A stretch of 64,000 nt of DNA from Kineosporiaceae bacterium SCSIO 59966 (GTDB lineage: Bacteria; Actinomycetota; Actinomycetes; Actinomycetales; SCSIO-59966). A model generated the notes under the pieces. It did no database searches and was not told the DNA's origin. It worked only from the letters and a program-made list of their open reading frames with translations. The translations under genes were made by a program, and so were the position numbers. Of this stretch, positions 45,457 through 54,942 are shown one piece after another (the stretch's first letter is position 1; the number at the start of each line of letters is the position of its first letter). Location of the stretch: contig CP052876.1 of NCBI GenBank assembly GCA_020881835.1, positions 2,790,001-2,854,000 of the forward strand, in the 5' to 3' direction.

Positions 45457-45522
45457 GGTGGCGGGATTGCATGATCACGGCAGGGGGGAGGACTGTGCGG
45501 GGTGGCGGGATTGCATGATCAC
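45457..45522 (-). repeat. Two 22-bp repeat copies downstream of purD
   Basis: Perfect copies on the minus strand at 45457-45478 and 45501-45522 (44-bp period), filling the gap between the S10 peptidase stop (45455) and the purD stop (45538). Confidence 0.95.
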
Positions 45523-45537
45523 GAAGGGGTTGGGGAG

Positions 45538-46791
45538 TCAGCGGGGGAGGGCGATGTCGCGGCGGAGCTGGACGCCGTCCCAGGTGATGAGGTCGGCCCC
45601 GGCGTAGGCACGGCGTCGGGCCTCCTCGAGGTCCGCGCCCACCCCGACGACGGACAGCACCCGACCGCCGGCGGTCACCAGCCGGCCCTGTGCGTCGGTG
45701 GCGGTGCCGGCGTGCAGGACGTGCACGCCGTCCAGTGCGGCCGCGTCGTCCACGCCGTCGACGACGTCGCCGGTCCGCACGGCGCCGGGGTAGCCCGCCG
45801 CGGCCAGGACGACGGTGACGGCCGCCTCGTCGTGCCAGCGCAGCGGGCCGAGGTCGGCGAGCCCGCCGGTCGCCGCGGCGTGCAGGACGACGCCGAGCGG
45901 GCTGGCCAGCCGCGCCAGCACGACCTGGGTCTCCGGGTCACCGAACCGGACGTTGAACTCCACCACCCGCAGCCCGCGGGAGGTCAGCGCGAGGCCGCAG
46001 TAGAGCAGTCCGGTGAACGGGGTCCCGCGCCGGCGCATCTCGTCGACGACGGGCTGCGCGACCCGCTCGACGACGTCGTCGACGAGCGACTCGGGCGCCC
46101 ACGGCAGCGGCGAGTACGCCCCCATGCCCCCGGTGTTCGGCCCGGTGTCGCCGTCGCCGAGCCGCTTGTAGTCCTGTGCCGGGTCGAGCGGGACGACGGT
46201 GTCGCCGTCGCTGACGCAGAACAGCGACACCTCCGGTCCGTCGAGGTACTCCTCGACGACCACCGCGCCGTCCGGGCGGTCCAGGTACGACAGCCCGTGG
46301 TCGCGCGCCGCCGCGAGGTCGTCGGTGACGAGGACCCCCTTGCCGGCGGCGAGCCCGTCGGCCTTGACGACGTAGGGCGCTCCGAACGCGTCGAGGGCGT
46401 CGTCGAGCTGGGCGCCGGTGGTGCACACGTGCGCCATGGCGGTCGGCACGCCGGACGCGGCCATCACCTCCTTGGCGAAGGCCTTCGACCCCTCCAGGCG
46501 AGCGGCCGGGGCGCTGGGCCCGAAGCAGGCAATCCCACGCTCCCGGACGACGTCCGCGACCCCGGCGACGAGCGGCGCCTCGGGACCGACGACGACGAGG
46601 TCGGCCGCTTCCTCCTGTGCCAGCGCGGCCACGGCCGCACCGTCGGCCGGGTGCACGTCGCGGCACCGCGCGACCTGGGCGATACCGGGGTTGCCGGGGG
46701 CCGCGACGACGGCGTCCACCTGCGGGTCGAGGCCGAGAGCTCGGACGAGGGCGTGCTCGCGGGCACCTGACCCGACGACGAGGACCTTCAC
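45538..46791 (-). CDS. purD: Phosphoribosylamine-glycine ligase
   Basis: 417 residues, ATP-grasp enzyme: MKVLVVGSGAREHALVRAL, VGPEAPLVAGVADVV, YVVKADGLAAGKGVLV, VVVEEYLDGPEVSLFCVSDG, GDTGPNTGGMGAYSPLP and VVEFNVRFGDPETQVVL. Second step of purine synthesis. It is followed after 15 bases by 22-bp repeats in the same orientation. Confidence 0.97.
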   Translation of the reverse strand: MKVLVVGSGAREHALVRALGLDPQVDAVVAAPGNPGIAQVARCRDVHPADGAAVAALAQEEAADLVVVGPEAPLVAGVADVVRERGIACFGPSAPAARLEGSKAFAKEVMAASGVPTAMAHVCTTGAQLDDALDAFGAPYVVKADGLAAGKGVLVTDDLAAARDHGLSYLDRPDGAVVVEEYLDGPEVSLFCVSDGDTVVPLDPAQDYKRLGDGDTGPNTGGMGAYSPLPWAPESLVDDVVERVAQPVVDEMRRRGTPFTGLLYCGLALTSRGLRVVEFNVRFGDPETQVVLARLASPLGVVLHAAATGGLADLGPLRWHDEAAVTVVLAAAGYPGAVRTGDVVDGVDDAAALDGVHVLHAGTATDAQGRLVTAGGRVLSVVGVGADLEEARRRAYAGADLITWDGVQLRRDIALPR

Positions 46792-46815
46792 GCCGGCGAA
46801 CCTACCGCCGACGGG

Positions 46816-47256
46816 TCAGACGGCCTCGCCGTCCCGGCGCAGCGCGCCGCGGGCCGCCACGACGTCCCGGAGCCGTTGCAGGTCCCGCTCCGCCATCCAG
46901 TCGTCCCGGCCGCCGAGGTCGACGACCCCGTCGAGCAGGTCGAGCGGCTTGACGTCGACGACGAGGTCGACCTGGGTCCGGTCCTCGGTCACCGGCGTCA
47001 GCCGGATCGTCCCGTCGAACGGGGTGCCGGCCAGGTGCCGCCAGGAGAAGCGGTGCTCCTGGGGATCGACCGAGACGACGACGTCGCAGGTGCCGGGACG
47101 CCGTCCGAACGTCACCTGCCAGCGGTAACGGTGGTAGCCGAGCGGCTCCACGGCCTCCAGTCCCTCGAGGAACTGCGGCCAGTTGCCGACGTCGTGGAGC
47201 CAGGAGTAGAGGTCGTCCACCCCGATCGGGACGACGAGTCGTGCGCGACTGCTCAC
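46816..47256 (-). CDS. SRPBCC (polyketide cyclase-like) family protein
   Basis: 146 residues: LVVPIGVDDLYSWLHDVGNWPQFLEGLEAVEPLG, TFGRRPGTCDVVVSVDPQEHRFSWRHL and GTIRLTPVTEDRTQVDLVVDVKP. This is the START/SRPBCC hydrophobic-pocket fold; ligand unknown. GTG 47256 follows GGAGGT. It lies upstream of purD in the same direction. Confidence 0.8.
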   Translation of the reverse strand: MSSRARLVVPIGVDDLYSWLHDVGNWPQFLEGLEAVEPLGYHRYRWQVTFGRRPGTCDVVVSVDPQEHRFSWRHLAGTPFDGTIRLTPVTEDRTQVDLVVDVKPLDLLDGVVDLGGRDDWMAERDLQRLRDVVAARGALRRDGEAV

Positions 47257-47380
47257 GGTGACCACCTCCAGCGGGAGGGGCGCGGCGCCCTCTGCATCCA
47301 CGCTACGCCGCAGGCGCGCAGCGGCAAGGGGCTTTGGTCAGCGCGCTAGCCGTCAGCGTGCTGTGGTCAGCCGCCTACCG

Positions 47381-48667
47381 TCAGCCCAGCAGGTCGTGCC
47401 GGACGACGGTCTGCTCACGCTCCGGCCCGACCCCGATCGCGGAGATCCGCGCCCCGCTGAGCTCCTCCACCGCCAGCACGTAGCGCTGCGCGGCCGGCGG
47501 CAGGTCCTCGAAGACGCGGGCACCGCTGACGTCCTCGGTCCACCCCTCGAGGTACTCGTACTGCGGCACGGCGTGGTGGACGTCGCTCTGCGAGAACGGC
47601 ATCTCCTCGACGAGCCGACCGTCGACCCGGTAGCCGACGCACACCGGGATCCGCTCGATGCCCGTCAGCACGTCGAGCTTGGTCAGCACGAGGTCGGTGA
47701 TCCCGTTGATCCGCGCGGAGTACCGGGCGACGACCGCGTCGTACCAGCCGCACCGCCGTGGCCGGCCCGTCGTCGTGCCGTACTCGCCGCCGGCCTCCCG
47801 CAGCCGCTGGCCCCACTCGTCGTGCAGCTCGGTCGGGAACGGCCCTTCCCCGACCCGGGTGACGTACGCCTTGGCGACCCCGATCACCCGGTCGATCGAG
47901 TTCGGCGGCACGCCCGTGCCGGTGCAGGCACCGCCGGCGGTGGCGTTGGACGACGTGACGAACGGGTACGTGCCGTGGTCGACGTCCAGCAGCGTGGCCT
48001 GCCCGCCCTCGAACAGCACGGTGTCGCCCCGGCCCAGGGCCCGGTGCAGCTCCAGGGCGGTGTCCCGGACCATGGGCGCCAGCCGGTCGGTGTAGGAGAG
48101 CAGCTCCTCGACGACCTCGTCGACCGTGATGGCCCGCCGGTTGTACACCTTGACCAGCAGGTGGTTCTTCTGGTCGAGCGCCCCCTCGACCTTCTGCCGC
48201 AGGATGTGCTCGTCGAACAGGTCCTGCACCCGGACGCCGACCCGGTTCATCTTGTCCGCGTAGGCCGGGCCGATCCCCCGGCCGGTGGTCCCGATCCGGC
48301 GCTTGCCGAGGAACCGCTCACCGACCTTGTCGATCACCCGGTGGTAGGGGGCGATGATGTGCGCGTTGGCCGAGACCTGCAGCGCGGAGCAGTCGACGCC
48401 CCGGGCGGTCAGCGCGTCGATCTCCTCGAACAGGACGGCGAGGTCGACGACGACGCCGTTGCCGATGACGGGCGTGACCCCCGGGGTGAGGATCCCCGCC
48501 GGCAGCAGGTGCAGCGCGTACTGCTCGCCACCGACCACGACGGTGTGGCCGGCGTTGTTGCCGCCGTTGAACTTCACGACGTAGTCGACCCGGGCGCCCA
48601 GGGCGTCCGTCGCCTTGCCCTTGCCCTCGTCACCCCACTGGGCGCCGACGAGCACGATGCCGGGCAT
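47381..48667 (-). CDS. purA: Adenylosuccinate synthetase
   Basis: 428 residues: [19 protein letters not shown] (P-loop and catalytic Asp), [80 protein letters not shown] and LTKLDVLTG. It commits IMP to AMP synthesis. Every motif is intact. Confidence 0.97.
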   Translation of the reverse strand: MPGIVLVGAQWGDEGKGKATDALGARVDYVVKFNGGNNAGHTVVVGGEQYALHLLPAGILTPGVTPVIGNGVVVDLAVLFEEIDALTARGVDCSALQVSANAHIIAPYHRVIDKVGERFLGKRRIGTTGRGIGPAYADKMNRVGVRVQDLFDEHILRQKVEGALDQKNHLLVKVYNRRAITVDEVVEELLSYTDRLAPMVRDTALELHRALGRGDTVLFEGGQATLLDVDHGTYPFVTSSNATAGGACTGTGVPPNSIDRVIGVAKAYVTRVGEGPFPTELHDEWGQRLREAGGEYGTTTGRPRRCGWYDAVVARYSARINGITDLVLTKLDVLTGIERIPVCVGYRVDGRLVEEMPFSQSDVHHAVPQYEYLEGWTEDVSGARVFEDLPPAAQRYVLAVEELSGARISAIGVGPEREQTVVRHDLLG

Positions 48668-48732
48668 CGGGATACCTGCTTTCCTGGACGACGAGAACGG
48701 ACCAACCGCCCAGCGAGGCTACCGGAGGACAC

Positions 48733-49695
48733 GTGAGCCACACCCCCGCGGACCGGACGCGACCACTGGACCCGGCGACCCGCGGCACCGGGTCACCGCC
48801 GCGGCCCGAGGTCCTCGCCCTGGCGAACCCGGCTGCCGGGTCGGCGCAGGAGGAGACGCTCGCCGAGGCCGCCGTCGCCCTGCGGGCCCTCGCCGACGTC
48901 GAGCTCGTCGTCCCGGCGGACACCGGCGAGCTGCGCGCCGCGCTCGAGGTGCTCGGCGAGCGACAGCTCGTCCTGCTCGGTGGGGACGGGACGCTGTCGG
49001 CCTGCGTGGCCGGGCTGGACGCCCTCGGCCGGCTCGGCCCGGACCGTCCGATCGGCCTGGTGCCGCTGGGCACCGGCAACGACGTCGCCCGCGCGCTCGG
49101 GCTGCCGCTGGAGGACCCGGCCGCGGCGGCGCGCCGGGCGCTCACCGGCTCGCCGACCCCGTTGGAGCTGCTTCGCGCGGACGACGGCACGATCGCCGTC
49201 AACGCCGTCCACGTCGGCGTCGGGGCCGAGGCGGCCGCCCGCGCCGAGGACGCCAAGGGACTGCTCGGCCGGGCCGGCTACGCCGTCGGCGCGCTGCGGG
49301 CGGGGGTCGCCGCCGACGGCTGGCACCTGCGGGTGGCCGCGGACGACGTCGTGCTTCACGACGGGACCGAGCCGGTGCTCATGGTGGCCGTCGGGCTGGG
49401 CTCGTCGATCGGCGGCGGCACTCCGCTGGCCCCGGACGCCGACCCCCACGACGGGCTGGCGGACGTCGTCGTCGCCACGGCCACCGGACCGCTGGCCCGG
49501 GTCGGCTACGCCCTGGCGCTGCGCCGCGGCGAGCACGTCGAGCGGGACGACGTCCGCCGGGCCCGCGCCCGCCGGGTCACCGTCGAGGTGACCGACGGCG
49601 AGCCGTTCCCCGTCGACACCGACGGCGAGGTCTCCGGACCGTTCGACCAGCGGACGTGGACGGTCGAGCCCGGCGCCTGGGCGCTGCGGGTGTGA
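48733..49695 (+). CDS. Diacylglycerol/lipid kinase-like protein
   Basis: 320 residues of the DAGK catalytic family: ALANPAAGSAQEETLAEA, the nucleotide loop LVLLGGDGTLSACVAGLDAL, GLVPLGTGNDVARALGL, GVGAEAA and the C-terminal FPVDTDGE. It phosphorylates a lipid or related alcohol; the substrate is not determined. GTG 48733 start. It diverges from purA. Confidence 0.85.
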   Translation: MSHTPADRTRPLDPATRGTGSPPRPEVLALANPAAGSAQEETLAEAAVALRALADVELVVPADTGELRAALEVLGERQLVLLGGDGTLSACVAGLDALGRLGPDRPIGLVPLGTGNDVARALGLPLEDPAAAARRALTGSPTPLELLRADDGTIAVNAVHVGVGAEAAARAEDAKGLLGRAGYAVGALRAGVAADGWHLRVAADDVVLHDGTEPVLMVAVGLGSSIGGGTPLAPDADPHDGLADVVVATATGPLARVGYALALRRGEHVERDDVRRARARRVTVEVTDGEPFPVDTDGEVSGPFDQRTWTVEPGAWALRV

Positions 49696-49704
49696 GGCCG
49701 GCGG

Positions 49705-50121
49705 TCAGCCGGTGAACGTCGGGTCGCAGTCCAGCAGGAACGCCGCGACCCGCTGCGCCTCGTCGTCCTCCCCGATCGCGGCGGCTGCCCGGCCCAGCGC
49801 GGCCAGGGCCCGCAGGAAGCCGCGGTTCGGCTCGTGCGAGGCCGGGACCGGTCCGTGGCCGCGCCAGCCGGCGCGCCGCAACGCGTCGAGCCCGCGGTGG
49901 TACCCGGTCCGGGCGTACGCGTAGGCCTCGACCTCCCGCCCGTCGGCCAGGGCCTGCTCGGCGAGCACGGCCCACGCCAGGCTGGACGCCGGGTGCGAGG
50001 CGGCCAGCTCGAGCGGGGACGCGTCACCGGCCAGGGCACGGGCGACCTCGGTGTCGGGGTGGTCCTCGGGCAGCAGGGTGGGCGGCGGGCCGCCCAGCAG
50101 GTTCTCGCCAGCGGTGGACAT
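49705..50121 (-). CDS. DUF3151 domain protein
   Basis: 138 residues: MSTAGENLLGGPPPTLLPEDHPDTEVARAL, SSLAWAVLAEQALADGREVEAYAYARTGYHRGLDALRRAGWRGHGPVP and PNRGFLRALAALGRAAAAIGEDDEAQRV. The TPR-like helical pattern is typical of the actinobacterial DUF3151 family, often found near fba and purA. Function unknown. (Only the segments LAWAVLAEQALADG and GYHRGLDALRRAGWRG are needed to recognise it.). Confidence 0.88.
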   Translation of the reverse strand: MSTAGENLLGGPPPTLLPEDHPDTEVARALAGDASPLELAASHPASSLAWAVLAEQALADGREVEAYAYARTGYHRGLDALRRAGWRGHGPVPASHEPNRGFLRALAALGRAAAAIGEDDEAQRVAAFLLDCDPTFTG

Positions 50122-50215
50122 GCACCCATCGTGCACCGAGGGTTACCGTGACACTCCGCCGAGGTGGCTCCGAGGCCCGCGGCGGGAGCGCTGCCGCACC
50201 GTGGAGGGCCGGGTC

Positions 50216-50578
50216 GTGATCCAGCTGGAGTCGTCGTCGACGTCGACGGTGCTCACCGTGGTCGGGGACCTCGACCTGGCCGAGCGAGACCAGTTCCCCG
50301 AGATCGCCGCCAGGGTGAGCGGGCTGCGCCGCCAGCTGCTCGTCGTGGACATGTGCCGGACGACGTTCCTCGACTCCACCGGCGCCGCCTTTCTCATCTC
50401 GCTCGCCGACGCACTGGGACGACGCGGTGGGGTGACGGTGCTGCGGGGGGTGTCCGAGCGGGATCGGTTCGTGCTCGAGGTGTGCGGGGTGCTGGACCTG
50501 TTCAGGATCGACGACGAGCACCACTGCGGCAGCACCGACACGGCCGCGGCCGGACCCTGGCGGGTCGAGCGCGGCTGA
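50216..50578 (+). CDS. STAS-domain protein (anti-sigma-factor-antagonist type)
   Basis: 120 residues from GTG 50216, with GGAGG before it. LTVVGDLDLAERDQFPEI, LVVDMCRTTFLDSTGAAFLISL carries the DSTG with the phosphorylatable Ser, and VLRGVSERDRFVLEVCGVLDLF completes the fold. It is probably controlled by phosphorylation by a HATPase and dephosphorylation by a PP2C, as in SpoIIAA. The adjacent gene encodes exactly those domains. Confidence 0.85.
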   Translation: MIQLESSSTSTVLTVVGDLDLAERDQFPEIAARVSGLRRQLLVVDMCRTTFLDSTGAAFLISLADALGRRGGVTVLRGVSERDRFVLEVCGVLDLFRIDDEHHCGSTDTAAAGPWRVERG

Positions 50579-50599
50579 GGGATGCGCCGGCCGAAGGAC

Positions 50600-52675
50600 T
50601 CAGACCCGGTCCGGCACCCTGGCCCAGACGGTCTTCCCCGCGCCCGACCGGTGCCAGCCCCACTCGGCGAGCCGCTGCACGACGTGCAGGCCGTACCCAC
50701 CGACCCCACGGTCCGCTGCCTCGACGGCGGACGGCGGCGCCGGGTTCGCGTCGTCGACCTCGATGACGAGACCGCGGGCGCCGTGGCGCAGCCGCAGACC
50801 CACCGGACCCCAGCCGTGCAGCACGGCGTTGCCGACCAGCTCGGAGACGACGAGCTCGGCCTCGGACGCGCAGCCCAGGGACCACGCCCGGCAGGCCTGC
50901 ACGGTGAGGTGCCGCGCCCGGCCGATGGACGAGGGGTCGCCCGGCAGCTGCCAGCGTCGCTGCCGGGGCCCGTCGCCGGGGACGACCGCGGTCGTGTCGT
51001 CCTCGGGAACCCTCAGCACCACCACGGCCATGTCGTCCTCCGGCTCGTCGCCGAGCGCGGCGAGCAGCTCCTCGCCGATGCCCGCGGCGTCGGTCGCCGT
51101 GAGGTCGGCGCACACCTCGCGGAGCATCTGCAGCCCGTCCATCAGCGGGCGGGACCGACGCTCGATGAGCCCGTCGGTGTACAGCACGAGGACGTCCCCG
51201 GGCCCGAGGGTGCGCGAGCCGGTGTGCCGGGGTCGGTCGCCGACACCGACGAGCGTCCCACCGCCCTCGGAGAGCACCGCCACCTCACCGCCGCTGACGA
51301 GCAGCGGCGGCAGGTGGCCGGCCCGCGACCACTGCAGCTCCCACACTCCCTCGTCCACCCGTGCCAGCGTCACCAGGACGAGGCTGGCCGAGCGGGGGAT
51401 CCGCATCCCGGTGACGAGCTGGTCCACCCGCATGAGCACCTGACCGGGGTCGTCGGCCTCGTAGGCGTACGCGCGCACGACGGAGCGCAGCTGGCCCATG
51501 GCCGCGGCCGCCTCGACGTCGTGGCCGACGACGTCGCCGACGACGAGACCGACGGCGTCCGGGCCCATCTGCAGGACGTCGTACCAGTCACCACCCACCT
51601 GGGCGTGGTCGAGGTTGGGGGCGTAGAACGACCAGACGTCGAGGCCGGGCACCCCGGACTGCTCGGGCAGCATCGTGCGCTGCAAGGTCTCGGCGAGCTG
51701 GTGCTCCCGGGCGTAGAGCCGGGCGTTCTCCAGCGACAGCCCCACCCGCCGGGCGGACTCCTGGAGCAGGGCGAGGTCGTCGTCCGCGAGCCCGCCGTCC
51801 GGGATGCCGACGACGAGCAGGCCGAGGACGCCGCGCCGTCCCGGGACCGGCAGGCTCAGGCACTCCCCCGGCGGGACGACGTCCGGCTCCACGTGCAGGC
51901 ACAGCTGGGTCTCCAGCCAGCGGGTCAGGGTCCCGTCCGGGTACCGGGCGTGCCCGACGACCCGCAGCGGACCGGTGGTGAGGCCGACCAGCTGGCCGGC
52001 CACCGGGTCGGCGGCCGGGTCGGTCTCCGCGGGGCGCGGCAGCCCGGCCGCGTCCCGCCCGGGCGGGGGGACGTCCCCGGCGGTGGCCACGACCCGCACG
52101 TGCCCGTCGGCGACCAGGACGGCGCACCACGGCACCACGCGCGGGGTGAGGACGTCCGCGACCCGCTGGAGGGCCAGCGGGGAGTCGAGCTCGACGGCCG
52201 CCTCGGCGACGTCGACGAGCACCGCGAGCCGCTGCCGGGCCCGGCGCTCGTCGGCGAGCTGGGCACCCGCTGCGCCGTCGGCGTCCGGGGTGGACGCCGG
52301 GACGTCCACGGCCGGCAGATCCGAGGCGGAGGCCGGGACCAGGACGACGAGCACCGACCCGGCCGCGCCGCCCCCGGCCCGGTCCAGAGGCGCGGCGTCC
52401 AGCCGCCAGCCGTCCAGCGCTGCGCTGACCGCCTCCCCGCGGACGGCGCGGTCCCAGGCGGCGGCGTCGCCGGTGGTGAGCCCGGCGCGACGGCGCCACT
52501 CCTCGACGGCGAGCGGGACGGCGACGTCCCCGGCCATCGCGGCGGCGCGACGGTTGACGTGCACGACCAGCCCGGAGGCGGCGTCCAGGACGAGCACCGC
52601 GGCGTCCTGCTCCTGGACGAGGCTGGTCAGCCGGCTGACGACGTCCTCGAGACCGTCCCGGACTCGCTTGGCCAC
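50600..52675 (-). CDS. SpoIIE-type PP2C phosphatase with PAS/GAF-like sensor and HATPase domain
   Basis: 691 residues. PAS-like N-terminus (about 20-110), GAF-like domain (about 145-320), PP2C/SpoIIE phosphatase (about 335-555; VGGDWYDVL, VVGDVVGHDVEAAAAMGQLR, GHLPPLLV, LVLYTDGLIERRS, DDMAVVVLRV) and a C-terminal anti-sigma-type HATPase (about 570-690; SELVGNAVLHGWGPV, VDDANP, GGYGLHVVQRLAEWG). It thus combines kinase- and phosphatase-type modules for partner switching. No membrane segment. It is flanked by two STAS genes that are likely substrates. Confidence 0.88.
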   Translation of the reverse strand: MAKRVRDGLEDVVSRLTSLVQEQDAAVLVLDAASGLVVHVNRRAAAMAGDVAVPLAVEEWRRRAGLTTGDAAAWDRAVRGEAVSAALDGWRLDAAPLDRAGGGAAGSVLVVLVPASASDLPAVDVPASTPDADGAAGAQLADERRARQRLAVLVDVAEAAVELDSPLALQRVADVLTPRVVPWCAVLVADGHVRVVATAGDVPPPGRDAAGLPRPAETDPAADPVAGQLVGLTTGPLRVVGHARYPDGTLTRWLETQLCLHVEPDVVPPGECLSLPVPGRRGVLGLLVVGIPDGGLADDDLALLQESARRVGLSLENARLYAREHQLAETLQRTMLPEQSGVPGLDVWSFYAPNLDHAQVGGDWYDVLQMGPDAVGLVVGDVVGHDVEAAAAMGQLRSVVRAYAYEADDPGQVLMRVDQLVTGMRIPRSASLVLVTLARVDEGVWELQWSRAGHLPPLLVSGGEVAVLSEGGGTLVGVGDRPRHTGSRTLGPGDVLVLYTDGLIERRSRPLMDGLQMLREVCADLTATDAAGIGEELLAALGDEPEDDMAVVVLRVPEDDTTAVVPGDGPRQRRWQLPGDPSSIGRARHLTVQACRAWSLGCASEAELVVSELVGNAVLHGWGPVGLRLRHGARGLVIEVDDANPAPPSAVEAADRGVGGYGLHVVQRLAEWGWHRSGAGKTVWARVPDRV

Positions 52676-52758
52676 GCGCGGCTCCGATCGTCTAGCGTTC
52701 CGACTGGTCCGTGGTGACGGCTCCGCAGTGGGGCCGTCGAGGGGGTCCGGGAGGCACG

Positions 52759-53172
52759 GTGCGGGACGGTAACACCAGCGGGACGCCCCTCGGCGGCGAC
52801 GCCACCGGGTCCTCCGGTCGTCCGGCGGACCCGGGGTCGGTGCACGTCATCCTCGGCGGCCGCAAGACCAGGGTGGTGCTCACCGGCGAGATCGACGCCG
52901 AGCTCGGACCGGACCTCATCGAGGCAGCCGCGGAGGCGGAGGACGCCGGCCGGCCGGTGGAGGTGGACGCCCGGTACGTGTCGTTCATGGACTCCACCGG
53001 CGTGGCGTTCCTCGCTCGGCTGGCGTCGCGCTGCGAGGGGCGGCTGGTGCTGATCCGCCCGCCGGACCTGGTCCGGTTCCTCATCGACGTCACCGCGATC
53101 CGCGAGGTGCTCGACGTCACCGACACCGACCCAGGTGTCGACCCGACGACGCCGTCCGACGACCCGGCCTGA
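52759..53172 (+). CDS. STAS-domain protein with disordered N-terminus
   Basis: 137 residues from GTG 52759, preceded by GGGAGG. A polar N-terminal ~25 residues is followed by the STAS fold: RVVLTGEIDAELGPDLIEAA, VEVDARYVSFMDSTGVAFLARLA (DSTG phosphosite), and LVLIRPPDLVRFLIDVTAI. It is transcribed divergently from the SpoIIE/HATPase gene and is a likely partner in the same switch. Confidence 0.83.
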   Translation: MRDGNTSGTPLGGDATGSSGRPADPGSVHVILGGRKTRVVLTGEIDAELGPDLIEAAAEAEDAGRPVEVDARYVSFMDSTGVAFLARLASRCEGRLVLIRPPDLVRFLIDVTAIREVLDVTDTDPGVDPTTPSDDPA

Positions 53173-53184
53173 CCGGCACGGCGC

Positions 53185-54207
53185 TCAGCGCATCCGCCGG
53201 CCCGCCGAGCGCAGGTGCTGGCAGGCCTCGACGACCCGGGCCGCCATACCGGCCTCGGCGGCCTTGCCCCACGCCCTCGGGTCGTACTGCTTCTTGTTGC
53301 CGACCTCGCCGTCGACCTTCAGCACGCCGTCGTAGTTGCGGAACATGTGGTCGGCGACCGGCCGCGTGAAGGCGTACTGGGTGTCGGTGTCGACGTTCAT
53401 CTTGACGACGCCGTAGTCGCAGGCGGTGGCGATCTCCTCGGCGGTCGAGCCGGACCCGCCGTGGAAGACGAGGTCGAACGGCCGCTCGACACCGGTCCGC
53501 TCACCGGCCGCCTCCTGCGCGGCCTTGAGGATCTCCGGGCGCAGCTTGACGTTGCCCGGCTTGTACACGCCGTGCACGTTGCCGAAGGTCAGCGCGGTGA
53601 GGTAGCGGCCGTTCTCGCCGGTGCCGAGCGCCTCGACGGTGGCGATGGCGTCCTCCGGCGTGGTGTAGAGCTTCTCGTTGATCTCGCCCACCACGCCGTC
53701 CTCCTCGCCGCCGACGACCCCCACCTCGATCTCGAGGACGACGTTGGCCTGGCGGCACTGCTCGAGCAGCTCACGGGCGATCTGCAGGTTCTCCTCCAGG
53801 GGCACCGCGGAGCCGTCCCACATGTGGGACTGGAACAGCGGCTCGCGGCCCTCGGCGACCCGCTGCCGGCTGATCTCCAGCAGCGGCCGGACGAAGCCGT
53901 CGAGCTTGTCCTTGGGGCAGTGGTCGGTGTGCAGGGCGATCTGGACGTCGTAGGCCTTGGCGACGTGGTGGGCGTACTCGGCCAGCGCCTGCGCCCCGAG
54001 CACCATGTCCTTGACCGTGGGGCCCGACAGGTACTCCGCCCCGCCGGTGGACACCTGGATGATCCCGTCGCTCTCGGCCTCCGCGAAGCCGCGGATGGCC
54101 GCGTTGAGGGTCTGCGAGCTCGTCACGTTGATCGCCGGGTAGGCGAACGAGCCGGCCTTCGCGCGGTCGAGCATCTCCGCGTAGACCTCGTGGGTGGCGA
54201 TGGGCAT
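53185..54207 (-). CDS. fba: Fructose-bisphosphate aldolase, class II
   Basis: 340 residues; glycolysis and gluconeogenesis, zinc-dependent. FAYPAINVTSSQTLNAAIRG, LHTDHCPKDKLD (metal ligands), QSHMWDGSAVPLEENL, VLEIEVGVVGGEEDGV, TFGNVHGVYKPGNV and LVFHGGSGSTAEEI are all present. Length and motifs fit actinobacterial class IIA enzymes. Confidence 0.97.
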   Translation of the reverse strand: MPIATHEVYAEMLDRAKAGSFAYPAINVTSSQTLNAAIRGFAEAESDGIIQVSTGGAEYLSGPTVKDMVLGAQALAEYAHHVAKAYDVQIALHTDHCPKDKLDGFVRPLLEISRQRVAEGREPLFQSHMWDGSAVPLEENLQIARELLEQCRQANVVLEIEVGVVGGEEDGVVGEINEKLYTTPEDAIATVEALGTGENGRYLTALTFGNVHGVYKPGNVKLRPEILKAAQEAAGERTGVERPFDLVFHGGSGSTAEEIATACDYGVVKMNVDTDTQYAFTRPVADHMFRNYDGVLKVDGEVGNKKQYDPRAWGKAAEAGMAARVVEACQHLRSAGRRMR

Positions 54208-54240
54208 GGTCGCTGCTCCTGGTACTCGTCGCGGACACGT

Positions 54241-54942
54241 TCACCGCGATCCTTCCACACGGGGATCGGCGGCAAGGCGGCCGTCAGTGAGCTCGAGGAC
54301 GTCGTCGGCGAGGTCGACGAGCGCGGGGTCGTGGGTGGCGACGACGACGCTGACGCCGCGCTGGTCGACGAGCTCGCGCAGCAGGCCCAGCACCTGACGG
54401 GCGGTGCCGGAGTCGAGCTGGCCGGTCGGCTCGTCGGCGATCAGCAGCCGGGGCTCACCGGCCAGTGCCCGCGCCACGGCCACCCGTTGCTGCTGCCCGC
54501 CGGAGAGCTCGGCCGGGCGCTGCGCCGCGTGAGCGGCCAGGCCGACCAGGTCGAGCAGCTCGGCGACGCGGCGGTCCCGTTCGGCCGGGTCGGTGCGCAG
54601 CAGCCGCAGCGGCACGGAGACGTTCTCGGCCGCGGACAGCACCGGCAGCAGCCCGAACGACTGGAACACGTACCCGACCTCGCGCCGCCGCACCTCGACG
54701 AGCTCGGCGTCGTCCATCGCCGTGAGGTCGCGGTCACCGAGCAGCACCCGTCCGGCGTCCGGGCGGTCCAGGCCGCCGAGCAGGTTGAGCAGCGTGGTCT
54801 TGCCCGACCCGGACCGACCCCGGACGACGACCAGCCGACCGGGCGGGACCTCGAGCGTGACGCCGTCGACGGCGTGCACGTCGCCGGCCGCGGTCCGGTA
54901 GGTCCGGCGCAGGTCGCAGGCGGCCAGGACCGGCCCGCTCAC
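54241..54942 (-). CDS. ABC transporter ATPase (MacB/LolD-like), second in operon
   Basis: 233 residues: Walker A VVRGRSGSGKTTLLNLLGGL, VGYVFQSFGLLPVLSAAENV, signature LSGGQQQRVAVARAL, Walker B LLIADEPTGQLD and switch His VVATHDPALVD. It is the last gene of a four-gene operon with two permeases and another ATPase, overlapping the previous gene by 4 bases. Confidence 0.92.
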   Translation of the reverse strand: MSGPVLAACDLRRTYRTAAGDVHAVDGVTLEVPPGRLVVVRGRSGSGKTTLLNLLGGLDRPDAGRVLLGDRDLTAMDDAELVEVRRREVGYVFQSFGLLPVLSAAENVSVPLRLLRTDPAERDRRVAELLDLVGLAAHAAQRPAELSGGQQQRVAVARALAGEPRLLIADEPTGQLDSGTARQVLGLLRELVDQRGVSVVVATHDPALVDLADDVLELTDGRLAADPRVEGSR

